Source: VAZQ01 sp963725185 (GTDB taxonomy: Bacteria; Pseudomonadota; Alphaproteobacteria; Rhizobiales; Xanthobacteraceae). From it: a DNA stretch of 64,000 nt. Below, piece after piece: positions 1 to 10,722 of the stretch. The position numbers and the translations under genes were made by a program. Each line of letters opens with the position of its first letter. Position 1 is the stretch's first letter. The notes beneath the pieces are model-generated. The model did no database searches. It was not told the DNA's origin and worked only from the letters and a program-made list of their open reading frames with translations. Location of the stretch: contig CAVRXO010000006.1 in assembly GCA_963725185.1 (NCBI GenBank), positions 2,480,001 through 2,544,000 of the forward strand. The letters run 5' to 3'.

Positions 1-750
1 GATACCGCCAAGCTCAACATCGCCTATTGCCATATCGTGGCGCCGGGGAGCGGACGCGTCGGGCTTCGCCAGGTCGATCAGGGCAACTATGTCACCCCGA
101 CCGATACCAACGGCATCGTCCTGCTGACCCAGCTGCAGCCGATCACCGTGATCTTCACGCTGCCCGAGGACAATCTGCCCGCGGTTCGCGCCCGCATCCA
201 GGCCGGAGCGACCCTGTCGACTACGGCCTATGATCGCAGCGCCACCACGCAGCTCGCCGTCGGCACGTTGATGACGATCGACAACCAGATCGACACGACC
301 ACCGGCACGGTGAAGCTGCGGGCGCAATTCACCAACGAAGCCGCAAATCTCTTCCCCAACCAGTTCGTCAATATCAAGCTTCTGGTCGATGTCATGCATG
401 ACGCGACGGTGGCGCCAACCAGCGCGGTCCAGCGCGGGTCGCCGGGAACCTACGTTTATCTGGTCAACCCCGACGACAGCGTGTCGATGCGGGTGATCGA
501 GCTGGGTCCGGCCGACGGCGAGCGCCAATCGGTCCGCAGCGGCCTCTCGCCGGGGGATCGCGTGGTGGTCGACGGCGCCGACAAATTGCGCGACGGCGCC
601 AAGGTGGTCCTGCGCGACAGCACCGCCACGCCGGCGCCGGCCACTACCGGCGCCCGGCCCAGCGCGGCACCCGGCGCCCAGCCCGGCGCCGCGCCCGGCA
701 CCCAGCCCGGCGGCAGCCAGGCCCCGCCCGGCACCCCGAACAGGAAATGA
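1..750 (+). CDS. mdtA: Membrane fusion protein of RND efflux pump, 3' part (MdtA/HlyD family)
   Basis: The frame is open from the first base, so the start lies upstream. The visible 249 residues hold the end of the lipoyl/barrel-sandwich part (VAPGSGRVGLRQVDQGNYVT), the beta-barrel domain (ITVIFTLPEDNLPAV) and the membrane-proximal domain (SAVQRGSPGTYVYLV and SPGDRVVVDGADKL), in the order usual for MdtA/AcrA adaptors. It ends in a low-complexity Ala/Pro/Gly/Gln tail with repeated PGAQPG-like units, which is common in rhizobial homologues. By family knowledge it is a periplasmic adaptor linking the RND pump to the outer-membrane channel. Two RND genes and an outer-membrane factor follow on the same strand, so this is the first visible gene of an MdtABC-type operon. 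Unlike the pump genes downstream, this stretch has no frame break. Confidence 0.9.
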   Translation, partial: DTAKLNIAYCHIVAPGSGRVGLRQVDQGNYVTPTDTNGIVLLTQLQPITVIFTLPEDNLPAVRARIQAGATLSTTAYDRSATTQLAVGTLMTIDNQIDTTTGTVKLRAQFTNEAANLFPNQFVNIKLLVDVMHDATVAPTSAVQRGSPGTYVYLVNPDDSVSMRVIELGPADGERQSVRSGLSPGDRVVVDGADKLRDGAKVVLRDSTATPAPATTGARPSAAPGAQPGAAPGTQPGGSQAPPGTPNRK

Positions 751-818
751 CCGTCATAGACAACAACCGCATGGGCAATGATCGTCCGCGCGACGATTGC
801 AGAGAGTAGAGGTCGCCG

Positions 819-3800
819 ATGAGCCCGTCGCGCCCCTTCATTCTGCGGCCGGTCGCGACTTCGCTGCTGATGCTGGCGATTCTGCTTGTCGGGCATCCTC
901 GCCTATCAATTCCTGCCGCTCTCCGCGCTGCCGGAGGTCGATTACCCCACCATCCAGGTGCAGACGTTCTATCCGGGCGCGAGCCCCGACGTGATGACCT
1001 CCTCGGTCACGGCGCCGCTCGAGGTCCAATTCGGCCAGATGCCGGGCCTGAACCAGATGAGGTCGGTGAGCTCGGCCGGCGCGTCGGTCATCACGCTGCA
1101 GTTCAGCCTCGAGCTCAGCCTCGACGTCGCCGAGCAGGAGGTCCAGGCGGCGATCAATGCGGCCGGCAATCTGCTGCCGTCGGACCTGCCGGCGCCGCCG
1201 ATCTACGCCAAGGTCAATCCGGCCGACGCGCCGGTGATCGACGCTGGCGCTGACCTCCAAGACGTTGCCGCTGCCCCAGGTCGAGGATCTCGCCGACACG
1301 CGGCTCGGCCAGAAGATCTCCCAGCTTGCCCGGCGTCGGGTTGGTCAGCATCAGCGGCGGTCAGCGGCCGGCGGTGCGCGTCCAGGCCGACAACCGCAAG
1401 CTCGCGGCCTACGGCCTCAATATCGACGATCTGCGCACCACGATCGCGCAACGCCAATGTCAACACGCCCAAGGGCAATTTCGACGGCGCCACGCGCTCC
1501 TACACGATCAACGCCAATGATCAGCTGCAGGACGCCGACGCCTACAGGAACCTCGTGATCGCCTACAAGAACGGCTCGCCGGTGCGCCTCAGCGATGTCG
1601 GCAGCGTCATCGACGGCGCCGAGAACACCAAGCTCGCCGCCTGGATGAACACGGTGCCGGCCGTCATCCTCAATATCCAGCGCCAGCCCGGCACCAACGT
1701 CATCGAGGTGGTCGACCGCATCAAGGCCCTGCTGCCGCAGCTGCAGGCCTCGCTGCCCGCCGCGATCGACGTCGCCGTGCTCAGCGACCGCACCGTGACC
1801 ATCCGCGCTTCGGTGCGCGGACGTGGAGTTCGAGCTGATGCTCGCCGTCGTCCTGGTGGTGCTGGTGATCTTCGTCTTCCTGCGCAGCACCCGCGCGACC
1901 ATCATTCCGAGCCTGTCGGTGCCGCTGTCGCTGGTCGGCACCTTCGGCGCCATGTATCTGTTCGGCTTCAGCCTCGACAATCTGTCGCTGATGGCGCTGA
2001 CCATCTCGTCGGGCTTCGTGGTCGACGACGCCATCGTGGTGATCGAGAACATCTCCCGCTACATCGAGGAGGGCGAATCGCCGCTGGAGGCCGCGCTGCG
2101 CGGCTCCGAGCAGGTCGGCTTCACCATCATTTCGCTGACCATCTCGCTGATCGCGGTGCTGATCCCGCTGCTGTTCATGGGCGACGTGGTCGGCCGGCTG
2201 TTCCGCGAATTCGCCATCACGCTGGCGGTGACGATCCTGATCTCGGCGGTGGTGTCGCTGACGCTGGTGCCGATGGCCTGCGCCAAGCTGCTGCGCCCGG
2301 CGGCGGCACGTGCGCGAGACCGCCGTCGCAGCGCCGCAGCCGCGAATGGTTCGAGCGGCTGATCGACGGCTATGGCCGCGTTGCTGACCTGGGTGCTCGA
2401 CCGCCAGACCGCGACGCTGCTGGTCGCGCTCGGCACGCTCGCGCTCACCGCCTGCGCTCTACATCGTCATCCCCAAGGGCTTCTTTCCGGTGCAGGACAC
2501 CGGCCTCATCCAGGGCATCTCCGAGGCGCCGCAATCGATCTCCTTCGCCGCCATGGCGGAGCGCCAGCAGGCGCTGGCCGCAGGCCATCCTGCAAGGACC
2601 CGACGTGGAGAGCCTGTCCTCCTTCATCGGCGTCGACGGCACCAACACCACGCTCAACAGCGGCCGGTTCCTGATCAATCTCAAGCCGCACGAGGCGCGC
2701 AACGCCGACGTCACCGACGGTCATCGCGCGCCTGCGGCAGGAGACCGCGCCGGTGACCGGCATCACGCTCTACATGCAGCCGGTGCAGGATCTGACCATC
2801 GAGGATACGGTCAGCCGGACGCAGTACCAGTTCGTGCTGGAGGATGCCAATCCGGACGAGCTCGCCGCCTGGGCGCCGCGGCTGGTGGACAAGCTCAACT
2901 CAGCTGCCGCAGCTCGCCGACGTCATCGAGCGACATCGCAGGCGCAGGGCCTGTCCGCCTATATCGACATCGACCGCGACACCGCCGGCCGCTTCGGCAT
3001 CACGCCGGCGACGATCGACAACGCGCTCTACGATTCCTTCGGCCAGCGCATCGTCTCGACGATCTTCACGCAATTCGAACCAGTACCGCGTGATCCTGGA
3101 GAGCCGATCCGGCGCTGCAGTCCTCGCTCGATTCGCTCGGCATCGATCTATCTGCCCTCGTCGACGGGAACCGGCCAGGTGCCGCTGTCCGCGGTCGCGC
3201 ATGTGCGCGAGCAGACCGCGCCGCTGCAGATCGACCATCTCGGCCAGTTCCCGGCGGCCACCATCTCGTTCAACCTCGCGCCCGGCGCTTCGCTGGGCGA
3301 GGCGGTGACGGCGATCAAGCAGGCGCGAGCCGACATCGGGCTTGCCGGCCAGCGCGATCACCAGCTTCCAGGGCGCGGCGCTGGCGTTCCAGTCGTCGCT
3401 CGGCAACGAGCTGTTGCTGATCCTGGCGGCGATCGTCACCGTCTACATCGTGCTGGGCGTGCTGTACGAAAGCTTCATCCATCCGGTCACGATTCTCTCG
3501 ACGCTGCCGTCGGCCGGCATCGGCGCGCTGCTGGCGCTGATCGTGGCCCGCGACGACCTCACCGTCATCGCCATCATCGGCATCATCCTGCTGATCGGCA
3601 TCGTCAAGAAGAACGCCATCATGATGATCGACTTCGCGCTCGATGCCGAGCGCAACGAGGGCAAGCCGCCGCGCGAGGCGATCTATCCAGGCCTGCCTGC
3701 TGCGCTTCCGCCCGATCCTGATGACCACGATGGCGGCGGTGCTCGGCGCCCTGCCGCTGATGCTGGGCACCGGCATCGGCTCGGAGCTGCGCCATCCGCT

Positions 3801-3944
3801 CGGCATCTCGATCGTCGGCGGCCTGCTGGTCAGCCAGGTGCTGACGCTGTTCACGACGCCGGTGATCTATCTCTGGTTCGACCGCCTGTCGCGCTCCGGT
3901 TTGCCGGCGTGCTCGACGATGGCGAGGAGAGCCCCGCGCCATGA
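819..3944 (+). pseudogene. mdtB: RND multidrug efflux permease, MdtB-like (multiple frame breaks)
   Basis: The ATG at 819 gives MSPSRPFILRPVATSLL, the usual N-terminus of MdtB-type pumps. Joining the frames recovers a complete RND permease of about 1,035 residues: ALPEVDYPTIQV after TM1, the porter domains, the TM4 segment with the proton-relay motif GFVVDDAIVVIENI, the second half from GFFPVQDTGLIQG, and the C-terminal GIVKKNAIMMIDFALDAER block. No one frame carries it. The reading frame changes about 18 times (near 890, 1235, 1327, 1450, 1822, 2300, 2370, 2455, 2582, 2607, 2720, 2902-2945, 3080, 3106, 3145, 3346, 3692), and almost every change is repaired by removing one base. Protein-level conservation between breaks is intact and no nonsense substitutions are seen. 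That argues for sequence error rather than old decay. The stop overlaps the start of the next pump gene (ATGA). Confidence 0.85.
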
Positions 3945-6900
3945 GCCTGTCGACCCCGTTCATCCGCCGGCCGGTCGCGACGACGCTGCTGACGCTCGGG
4001 GTGGCGGCGCGCCGGCGCGGTCGCGTTTTTCCAGCTGCCGGTGTCGCCGCTGCCGCAGGTCGACTTCCCCACCATCTCGGTGCAGGCGCAGCTGCCCGGC
4101 GCCAGCCCGGAGGTGGTGGCGACCAGCGTCGCGACGCCGCTCGAGCGCCATCTCGGCCAGATCGCCGACGTCACCGAGATGACCTCGACCAGCACGGTCG
4201 GCTCGACCCGCATCACCCTGCAGTTCGGCCTCGACCGCGACATCAACGGCGCGGCGCGCGACGTGCAGGCGGCGATCAACGCGGCGCGCGCCGACCTGCC
4301 GGCGAGCCTGCGCTCCAATCCGACCTACCGCAAGGTCAATCCGGCCGACGCGCCGATCCTGATCCTGGCGCTGACCTCCAACACGCTGACGCCGCGGCCA
4401 GATCTACGACGCCGCCTCGACCGTCCTGGCGCAGAAGCTGTCGCAGGTCGACGGCGTCGGCGAGGTCACGGTGAGCGGCAGCTCGCTGCCGGCGGTGCGC
4501 GTCGAGCTCAATCCGCAGCGCGCTGTTCAAATACGGCATCGGCCTCGAGGACGTGCGCGCGGCGCTCTCCTCCGCCAATGCCCACAGCCCCAAGGGCGCC
4601 ATCGACGTGGAGGACCGCCACTATCAGATCTACGACAACGATCAGGCGAGCCTGGCCGCGCAATATCGCACCCTGATCGTCGCCTATCGCAACGGCGCGG
4701 CGGTCCGCCTGACCGACGTCGGCGAGGTCGTCGGATTCGGTCGAGAATATCGCGCAATGCCGGCCTCGCCAACGGCAAGCCGTCGGTCCTGGTCATCCTC
4801 TATCGCCAGCCGAGCGCCAATATCATCGACACGGTCGACCGGGTGACCGCGACTGCTGCCGGAGCTGCAGGCCTCGATCTCGCCCGCCATCGACATCACC
4901 GTGGCGGTCGACCGCTCGACCACCATCCGCGCCTCGCTGCGCGAGGTCGAGCGGACGCTGATGATCTCCGTCGGCCTGGTGATCCTGGTGGTGTTCCTGT
5001 TCCTGCGCAACGCCGCGCGCCACCTGGTGCCGAGCGTCGCGGTGCCGGTCTCGCTGATCGGCACCTTCGGCGGTCATGTATCTGCTCGGCTACAGCCTCG
5101 ACAATCTGTCGCTGATGGCGCTGACCATCGCCACCGGCTTTGTGGTCGACGACGCGATCGTGGTGCTGGAGAACATCACGCGCCACATCGAGGCCGGGAT
5201 GCCGCGCATGCAGGCGGCGATCGTCGGCGCCGGCGAGGTCGGCTTCACCGTGCTGTCGATGAGCATCTCGCTGATCGCCGTGTTCATTCCGATCCTGCTG
5301 ATGGGCGGCATCGTCGGCCGGCTGTTCCGCGAATTCGCCGTGACGCTGTCGGTCGCCATCCTGGTGTCGCTGGTGGTCTCGCTGACCACCACGCCGATGA
5401 TGTGCGCGCTGCCTGCTGCGCCGGGAACGCGGCGCGCCGCACGGGCGGCTCTATCGGGCGAGCGAGCGCGTCTTCGACGGCCTGCATGCGCCGCTACGAG
5501 CGCACGCTCGGCTGGGCGCTCGACCATCCGCGCTCGATCGTCGCGATCCTGCTGGCGACGCTCGTGCCTCAACGTCTATCTCTACATCATCGTCCCGAAG
5601 GGCTTCTTTCCGCAGCAGGACACCGGCCGCCTGATCGGCGGCATCCAGGCCGACCAGAGCATCTCGTTCCAGCTCATGCAGCAGAAGCTGACGCAGTTCA
5701 TCTCGATCGTGCAGGACGATCCGGCGGTCGACTACCGTGGTCGGCTTCACCGGCGGCGGCCAGACCAATTCCGGCTTCGTCTTCATCTCGCTGAAGCCGC
5801 TGCGCGAGCGCAAGCTCTCGGCCGACCAGGTGATTGCGCCGGCTGCGCCGCGCAGCTCGCGCAGGTGCCGGGCGCGACGCTGTTCCTGCAGGCGGTGCAG
5901 GATATCCGCGTCGGCGGCGCGCCAGAGCAACGCGCAGTACCAATACACGCTGCAGGCCGACACGACTTCGACGACCTCTACACCTGGGCGCCGAAGATCC
6001 TGACCGCGCTGCAGACGCTACCCGAGCTCGACCGACGTCAATACCGACCAGCAGAACAAGGGCCTGGAAACCGACCTCGCGATCGACCGCGACACCGCGG
6101 CGCGCCTCGGCATCAACGCCAGCCAGATCGACAACACGCTCTACGACGCCTTCGGCCAGCGCCAGGTCTCGACCATCTACAATGCGCTCAACCAGTATCA
6201 CGTGGTCATGGAGGTGGCGCCGCAATACTGGCAGAGCCCGGAGACCCTCAAGGACATCTATGTCAGCACCGCCGGCGGCACGGTCGGCGGCACGCAGTCG
6301 ACCAATGCGGTCGCCGGCACCGTGGTCGGGAGCCGGTCAGGCCTCGTCGGCCGCCGCGGTCGCGGCCGACACCGCCCGCAATCTCGCCCCCAATTCGATC
6401 GCGCAATACCGGCCACGGGGTCGCCTCGACCGGCGCCGCGGTCAGCACGAGCACCGAAACCATGGTGCCGCTCGCCGCCTTCAGCCATTACGGCCCGGGC
6501 AGCACGCCGCTCGCGGTCAACCACCAGGGCCTGTTCGTCGCCACCACGATCTCCTTCAACCTGGCGTCCGGCGCCTCGCTCAGCGACGCGGTGAGCGCCA
6601 TCAACGCTGCGATGAAGCGGCTCGGCGTGCCGGCCTCCATCCACGGCAGCTTCCAGGGCACCGCGCAGGTCTTTCAGCAATCGCTCGACAACGAGCCGTT
6701 CCTGATCCTCGCCGCGCTCATCGCGGTCTACATCGTGCTCGGCGTTCTCTACGAGAGCTACGTCCATCCGCTCACGATCCTGTCGACGCTGCCTTCCGCC
6801 GGCGTCGGCGCGGTGCTGGCCTTGATGGTCTTCCACACGGAATTCAGCATCATGGCGCTGATCGGCGTCATCCTGCTCATCGGCATCGTCAAGAAGAACG

Positions 6901-7253
6901 CCATCATGATGATCGATTTCGCGCTCGATGCCGAGCGCACGCGCGGGCTGAATTCGCGCCAGGCGATCTTCGAGGCCTGCCTGCTGCGCTTTCGGCCGAT
7001 CATGATGACCACCATGGCGGCGATGTTCGGCGCGGTGCCGCTCGCGCTCGGCCTCGGCGATGGCGGCGAATTGCGGCGACCGCTCGGCATCTCGATCGTC
7101 GGCGGCCTGATCGTCAGCCAGGTGCTGACGCTCTATACGACGCCGGTGATCTATCTCTACCTTGATCGCTTCCGGCTGTGGTGTCGCCAACTGTGGGGTT
7201 CCTCCGGTCCCGAAGTCGTTCCCGGTCGCGGCGGTCTCCTGCCCGGCGAATGA
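3941..7253 (+). pseudogene. mdtC: RND multidrug efflux permease, MdtC-like (multiple frame breaks)
   Basis: It starts at the ATG that overlaps the stop of the preceding pump, giving MSLSTPFIRRPVATTLL, typical of MdtC. The pieces in three frames assemble into a full RND pump with PLPQVDFPTISVQ after TM1, SNPTYRKVNPADAPIL in the porter domain, GFVVDDAIVVLENI in TM4, and the intact C-terminal GIVKKNAIMMIDFALDAER block. About 18-20 frame breaks lie between 4010 and 6415, mostly a single extra base; one near 5963 looks like a missing base. From about 6415 to the stop (over 800 bases) the frame is clean. A low-complexity insert rich in Ala/Gly/Thr/Ser (about 6260-6460) precedes VPLAAFSHYGPGSTPLAVNHQG and is longer than in usual MdtC proteins. 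MdtB and MdtC act as a heteromeric pump in Enterobacteria. Confidence 0.85.
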
Positions 7254-7392
7254 GGGTAGCCGGCTACGTCCGGCCGCAGGACCGGTGAATACCCATTGCC
7301 TGCCGGCGAATTTGACCGCAAAGTCGACCTGGGGGGTGCTGCCGCGGGGCTCGGCGGCGTGATTGCGGACTGCGTGAGGGGGAATTCGTCAA

Positions 7393-8919
7393 ATGCGTCG
7401 GGATTGCCCGGATTCTGCGTGGCATCGTGTCATGCCGAGTTGCGTCATGGGACATCGGGCGCTCGGCAGGGCCCGTTTGGCGGCGCCGATGGTCGGCGTT
7501 TTGTGCGTTATCCACAGCTTGTCGGGCTGCACGCTGGAGGACGAGAAACCCGACCTCGCTCTTGACACGCCCGGCAAATACCGCACCGCTCACGGCTCGG
7601 CGGAGGCGGCGGTGCCGAAGCTCGATTGGTGGCGCGGCTTCCATTCGCGCGAGCTGGTCGGCCTGATCGAGGACGCCCAGGCTCACAATTTCGATATCGC
7701 GATCGCGGTCGCCCAGATTTAGCAGGCCGACGCGCAGGCGCGGATCGCCGGTGCCCCGTTGTTTCCCACGATCGACTTCAATGCCAGCGCATCGGCCTCC
7801 AAGTCATCGGCCCAGACCGGCGGCTCCGGTTCCGGCGGCAGCGGCGCGGGCGGCAACAACCAGCTCTATTCGACCTCCTTGAGCGCAAGCTACGTTCTCG
7901 ACTTCTGGGGCAAGAACCAGTCGACCCTGGTCGCGGCCGAGGAGAGTGCGGTCGCCAGCCGCTACAATCGCGAGGTCGTCGCCCTCACCACCATCAGCAC
8001 CGTCGCGACGACCTATTTTCAGATCCTGGGCGCCCAGGACAGCCTGAAAATCCTGCACAAGGATGTCGACGATTCGAACCGGATCCTCGATCTGATCAAA
8101 CAGCAGTTCGGTGCCGGGACGGCGTCGCAGATCAACGTGGCCCAGCAGCAGAGCCTGGTGTCTTCCCTGCAGGCGCAAATTCCCCCGGTCGAGGTGACGC
8201 TGCAGCAGAGTAAGGCCGCGCTCGCGGTGCTGGTCGGGCGCGCGCCCGAACGTTTCGGGGCCCGCGGCGGCAGCATGATGCAGGTTACGGTTCCGCGCGT
8301 GACACCCGGTCTGCCGTCCGAGCTGCTCAACCAGCGGCCGGACCTGCGGCAGGCCGAGGCGCTGCTCTCCGCCGCCAACTACGATGTCAAGGCCGCGCGC
8401 GCCGCCTTCTTCCCCAGCATACAGCTGACCGCCGAGGCCGGATATCAGAGCGCGGCCCTGAAAACGCTGTTTGGTCCCGGCGCCTGGTTCTACACCGCCG
8501 CCGCCAGCCTGACGCAGCCGGTCTTCGACGGTTTCCTGCTGGAAGGCCAGCTCCAGCAGCAGCTTGCCCTGCGCCAGCAGGCCCTGCAGACCTATCGCAA
8601 GGACGTGCTCTCGGCCTTCGCCGATGTGGAGAAGGCCCTGATCGCCCTGCAGCAGACGAGCTTGCAGGAGAAATATCTGCGCGAGGACGTGCTCGCCTCG
8701 CAAATGGCGTTCTACCTCTCCGAGCAGCAGCTGCGCGAGGGCACCGTCAACCTGGTCACCCTGCTGCAGACCGAGCAGACCTTGTTCCAGGCCGAGAGCT
8801 CATTGGTGCAGGTGCAGCTCAACCGGCTGCTGGCCGGCGTCAGCCTGTTCCAGGCGCTCGGCGGCGGCTGGTCGCCGGAGGAAAAGGTCGCCCTCGCCGC
8901 GACCCCGCCCAAGCACTGA
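7393..8919 (+). pseudogene. NodT/TolC-family outer-membrane factor lipoprotein with in-frame amber stop
   Basis: One frame covers a complete outer-membrane efflux channel of about 508 residues. It has a hydrophobic signal ending in a lipobox (HSLSGC, Cys about residue 46), WWRGFHSRELVGLIEDAQAHNFDI, the LDFWGKNQSTLVAAEES helix, and the second repeat PGLPSELLNQRPDLRQAEALLSAANYDVKAARAAFFP. The frame is interrupted only by TAG at 7720-7722, where homologues have a sense codon (AVAQI-stop-QADAQARIAG). The ORF continues unchanged after it. As written the product would stop at residue 109. The gene is 139 bases behind the second pump and completes the tripartite efflux operon. The stop may be a real mutation or a consensus error. 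The start is uncertain (other ATGs at 7432 and 7447). Confidence 0.8.
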
Positions 8920-8931
8920 GCTTTCAAGTTC

Positions 8932-8958
8932 TCATGGCCGGGATAGGCGCGGCCATGA
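8932..8958. terminator. Hairpin between convergent genes
   Basis: A perfect 8-base inverted repeat (TCATGGCC at 8932-8939 and GGCCATGA at 8951-8958) with an 11-base loop lies between the stop of the outer-membrane factor and the stop of the convergent receptor gene. There is no T-run on either side, so it is a possible bidirectional terminator only by position. Confidence 0.4.
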
Positions 8959-8995
8959 CAACGTCGCCGAAAGCCTGCCCTCCATCAACTCAACT

Positions 8996-10036
8996 CTATT
9001 TCTGCCAGCCCAGCAGTTGCGCGGTGCGATCCAGCACCGGTTTCGGCACGCCCGCGGCTTGCTTGATGAGGGCGGCGATCTCCGCGCCGGTCTGCGGGCG
9101 AATCATCATGTCGTGCTTGCCCGCCTCCTCGAGGAACGCCTTGTCCTGCATGGTCGCCGCATAGGCGTCGCGCAGAACCTTCATCCGGCCGGCCGGGACC
9201 TCGGGCGCGAGCCAGTCGGTGTAACCGAGCGCGGTCGGCAGTGTCACCACCGTGGCGATCTGCTTCTCCTCCGATGTCTTCACCAGATCGACGAGCAGCG
9301 GCACTTGGGTGATCTCGGGCTCCGGTTTGAAGCCGATCTGAAGCAGCAGGTTGACCTTCTTCTGCTCGACCCAATCCTGATTGCTGCTGGTCAGGCTCGC
9401 CCAGGTGTTGCCGCCGCGGCCCATCACCTCGCCCCGCTCCATCGCCAGATGAATTTCCTTGGTGCCGGCATAGCCGTTGATCACCTTGAAGCGGGTGCCC
9501 AACAAGCCGTTGGCGAGCGTCGGATAGATGTAGGAATCGGAGGTCGTGCCGACGCCGCCGAGCAGCACCTCGCGCGATTTGGCGTCCGCCAGCGTCTTGA
9601 TGCCGGACTGATACCACGTGTAGAGCGTGCCGTTGGAATAGGCCATGCTGCCGAGCCAATTGACCTGCGCCGGATCGAACTGCGCCCCGGCGCCGCCGAG
9701 CATCTGGTACATCGGCATGTTCTGATTGACCGCCGCGATCACGGTGCCGTCCTTCGGCGCCACCGCGTAGACGTAATTCGCGGCGCGCACGCTGCCGGCG
9801 CCCTCCATGTTCTGCACCACGACGTTGGGCGCTCCCGCAATGTGATTGCCGAGATAGTGGGCCAGCAGCCGCGCATAGAGGTCGTAGCCGCCGCCCGCCC
9901 CGAAGCCGACGATGACGCTGATGGTCTTGCCGCGATAGAAGTCGGCGGCTTCATCGGCGGCAGCGGCCGGGCGCAGGGCCATGAGCAGCGTGCCGGTGAG
10001 CGCGACCAAGAGAGCCTTTGCGGCTGTGCCCAACAT
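8996..10036 (-). CDS. Bug/TTT-type periplasmic solute-binding receptor
   Basis: The product is about 346 residues. The start at 10036 is supported by GCAGGAGC six bases upstream and by a Sec signal peptide (MLGTAAKALLVALTG...PAAAADEAA). The mature part has the receptor hallmarks: ADFYRGKTISVIVGFGAGGGYDLYARLL, then APNVVVQNMEGAGSV and the C-terminal GAEIAALIKQAAGVPKPVLDRTAQLL. This is the tripartite tricarboxylate transporter (TctC/Bug) receptor superfamily, which captures small carboxylates or other organic acids in the periplasm. No TctA/TctB membrane genes are nearby, so the ligand and partner are unknown. Longer starts upstream lack signal-peptide character. The gene converges on the efflux operon and is transcribed alone. 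Confidence 0.85.
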   Translation of the reverse strand: MLGTAAKALLVALTGTLLMALRPAAAADEAADFYRGKTISVIVGFGAGGGYDLYARLLAHYLGNHIAGAPNVVVQNMEGAGSVRAANYVYAVAPKDGTVIAAVNQNMPMYQMLGGAGAQFDPAQVNWLGSMAYSNGTLYTWYQSGIKTLADAKSREVLLGGVGTTSDSYIYPTLANGLLGTRFKVINGYAGTKEIHLAMERGEVMGRGGNTWASLTSSNQDWVEQKKVNLLLQIGFKPEPEITQVPLLVDLVKTSEEKQIATVVTLPTALGYTDWLAPEVPAGRMKVLRDAYAATMQDKAFLEEAGKHDMMIRPQTGAEIAALIKQAAGVPKPVLDRTAQLLGWQK

Positions 10037-10422
10037 GGATGCTCCTGCGGGCGATCGGTGCGCAGTGGCAGCAGCCCGACCGCAGCATTGCCTGCAGCAT
10101 GAAGCCGGCGAGACCGGTTGCGACGCGGGTCTTGTGGACATCGCTCGCCTTGCAGTTATGCAGTGCTTCAAATAAGGCGGCAACCGCGTTGACGGGCGCC
10201 CGTGCCGGTTCGCGCGGGCTTGGGGGCTCTACCGCAGTGCAGCGTAGCGTGCTTCACCGGAAAGTGACTTGGCGCGGGCGCGGTTCCGCTCGCCAAAGGG
10301 GCAAACCGGTTTGTAAAAGTTCCCCGGGAACCCGCTGGCGGAGCCGGCTGGCCTATTTCGGCCACCGGCCAAAGTGTCTATATCTACAGTGACGCAAAGT
10401 GCCCTATATCCGAAACCAACAA
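10037..10422. other. Gene-free stretch upstream of the first receptor gene
   Basis: About 390 bases hold no convincing ORF. The last 60 bases become A/T-rich and contain a likely -10 box for the small ORF that follows. The receptor gene's promoter should lie at the left end, but no clear -35/-10 pair is seen. Confidence 0.4.
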
Positions 10423-10428
10423 TATAAT
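10423..10428 (+). promoter_or_regulatory. Possible -10 box (TATAAT)
   Basis: A perfect TATAAT lies 13 bases upstream of the ATG at 10442 in an A/T-rich patch that stands out from the surrounding GC-rich DNA. No good -35 hexamer is visible at the right distance. Confidence 0.35.
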
Positions 10429-10441
10429 AGGTAGGACACGT

Positions 10442-10660
10442 ATGAGGTGGGTGATCGCACTGTTTGTTGCGCTGTTGTCGGTACCGGTGGTCCAGGTCGC
10501 GGCGGATGCCTGGAGCGGCAGGCCTGGCCCGAATTTTACCGCTATCGCACCGCCGCGCCATGCCGGCGCCGGTCCCGATCTCGCGGTCACGCGGCATCGG
10601 CATTATCGGCTGTATGATCCTCTTGCTCCGTGGATCCCCAGCCATGCCAAGGCCGGTTGA
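10442..10660 (+). CDS. Small exported protein candidate, 72 aa
   Basis: Not recognised. It begins MRWVIALFVALLSVPVVQVAADAW, which looks like a Sec signal peptide with cleavage near residue 21. A short Pro/His/Arg-rich mature part of about 50 residues follows. A TATAAT and an AGG-containing leader precede the ATG, which supports real expression. The alternative is a chance ORF. Confidence 0.35.
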   Translation: MRWVIALFVALLSVPVVQVAADAWSGRPGPNFTAIAPPRHAGAGPDLAVTRHRHYRLYDPLAPWIPSHAKAG

Positions 10661-10671
10661 GATCGCGAGCC

Positions 10672-10707
10672 GCTCTGGCTTCGAGAGAAGCTCCGGCTTC
10701 GAGAGAA
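10672..10707. repeat. Two tandem 18-base units
   Basis: Positions 10672-10689 and 10690-10707 differ at one base (GCTCTGG versus GCTCCGG, then CTTCGAGAGAA). They lie just upstream of the small membrane-protein ORF. Function unknown. Confidence 0.6.
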
Positions 10708-10722
10708 CCTGACAAAGCCGAC

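Noticed and set aside
456..896. Long ORFs on the strand opposite the efflux genes
   Set aside because: They are mirror frames of GC-rich coding DNA, with Arg/Ala/Gly-rich low-information sequence and no family pattern.
819..7253. Programmed frameshifting in the RND genes
   Set aside because: The breaks are too many, at unrelated sequences, and lack slippery heptamers with downstream structures at consistent positions.
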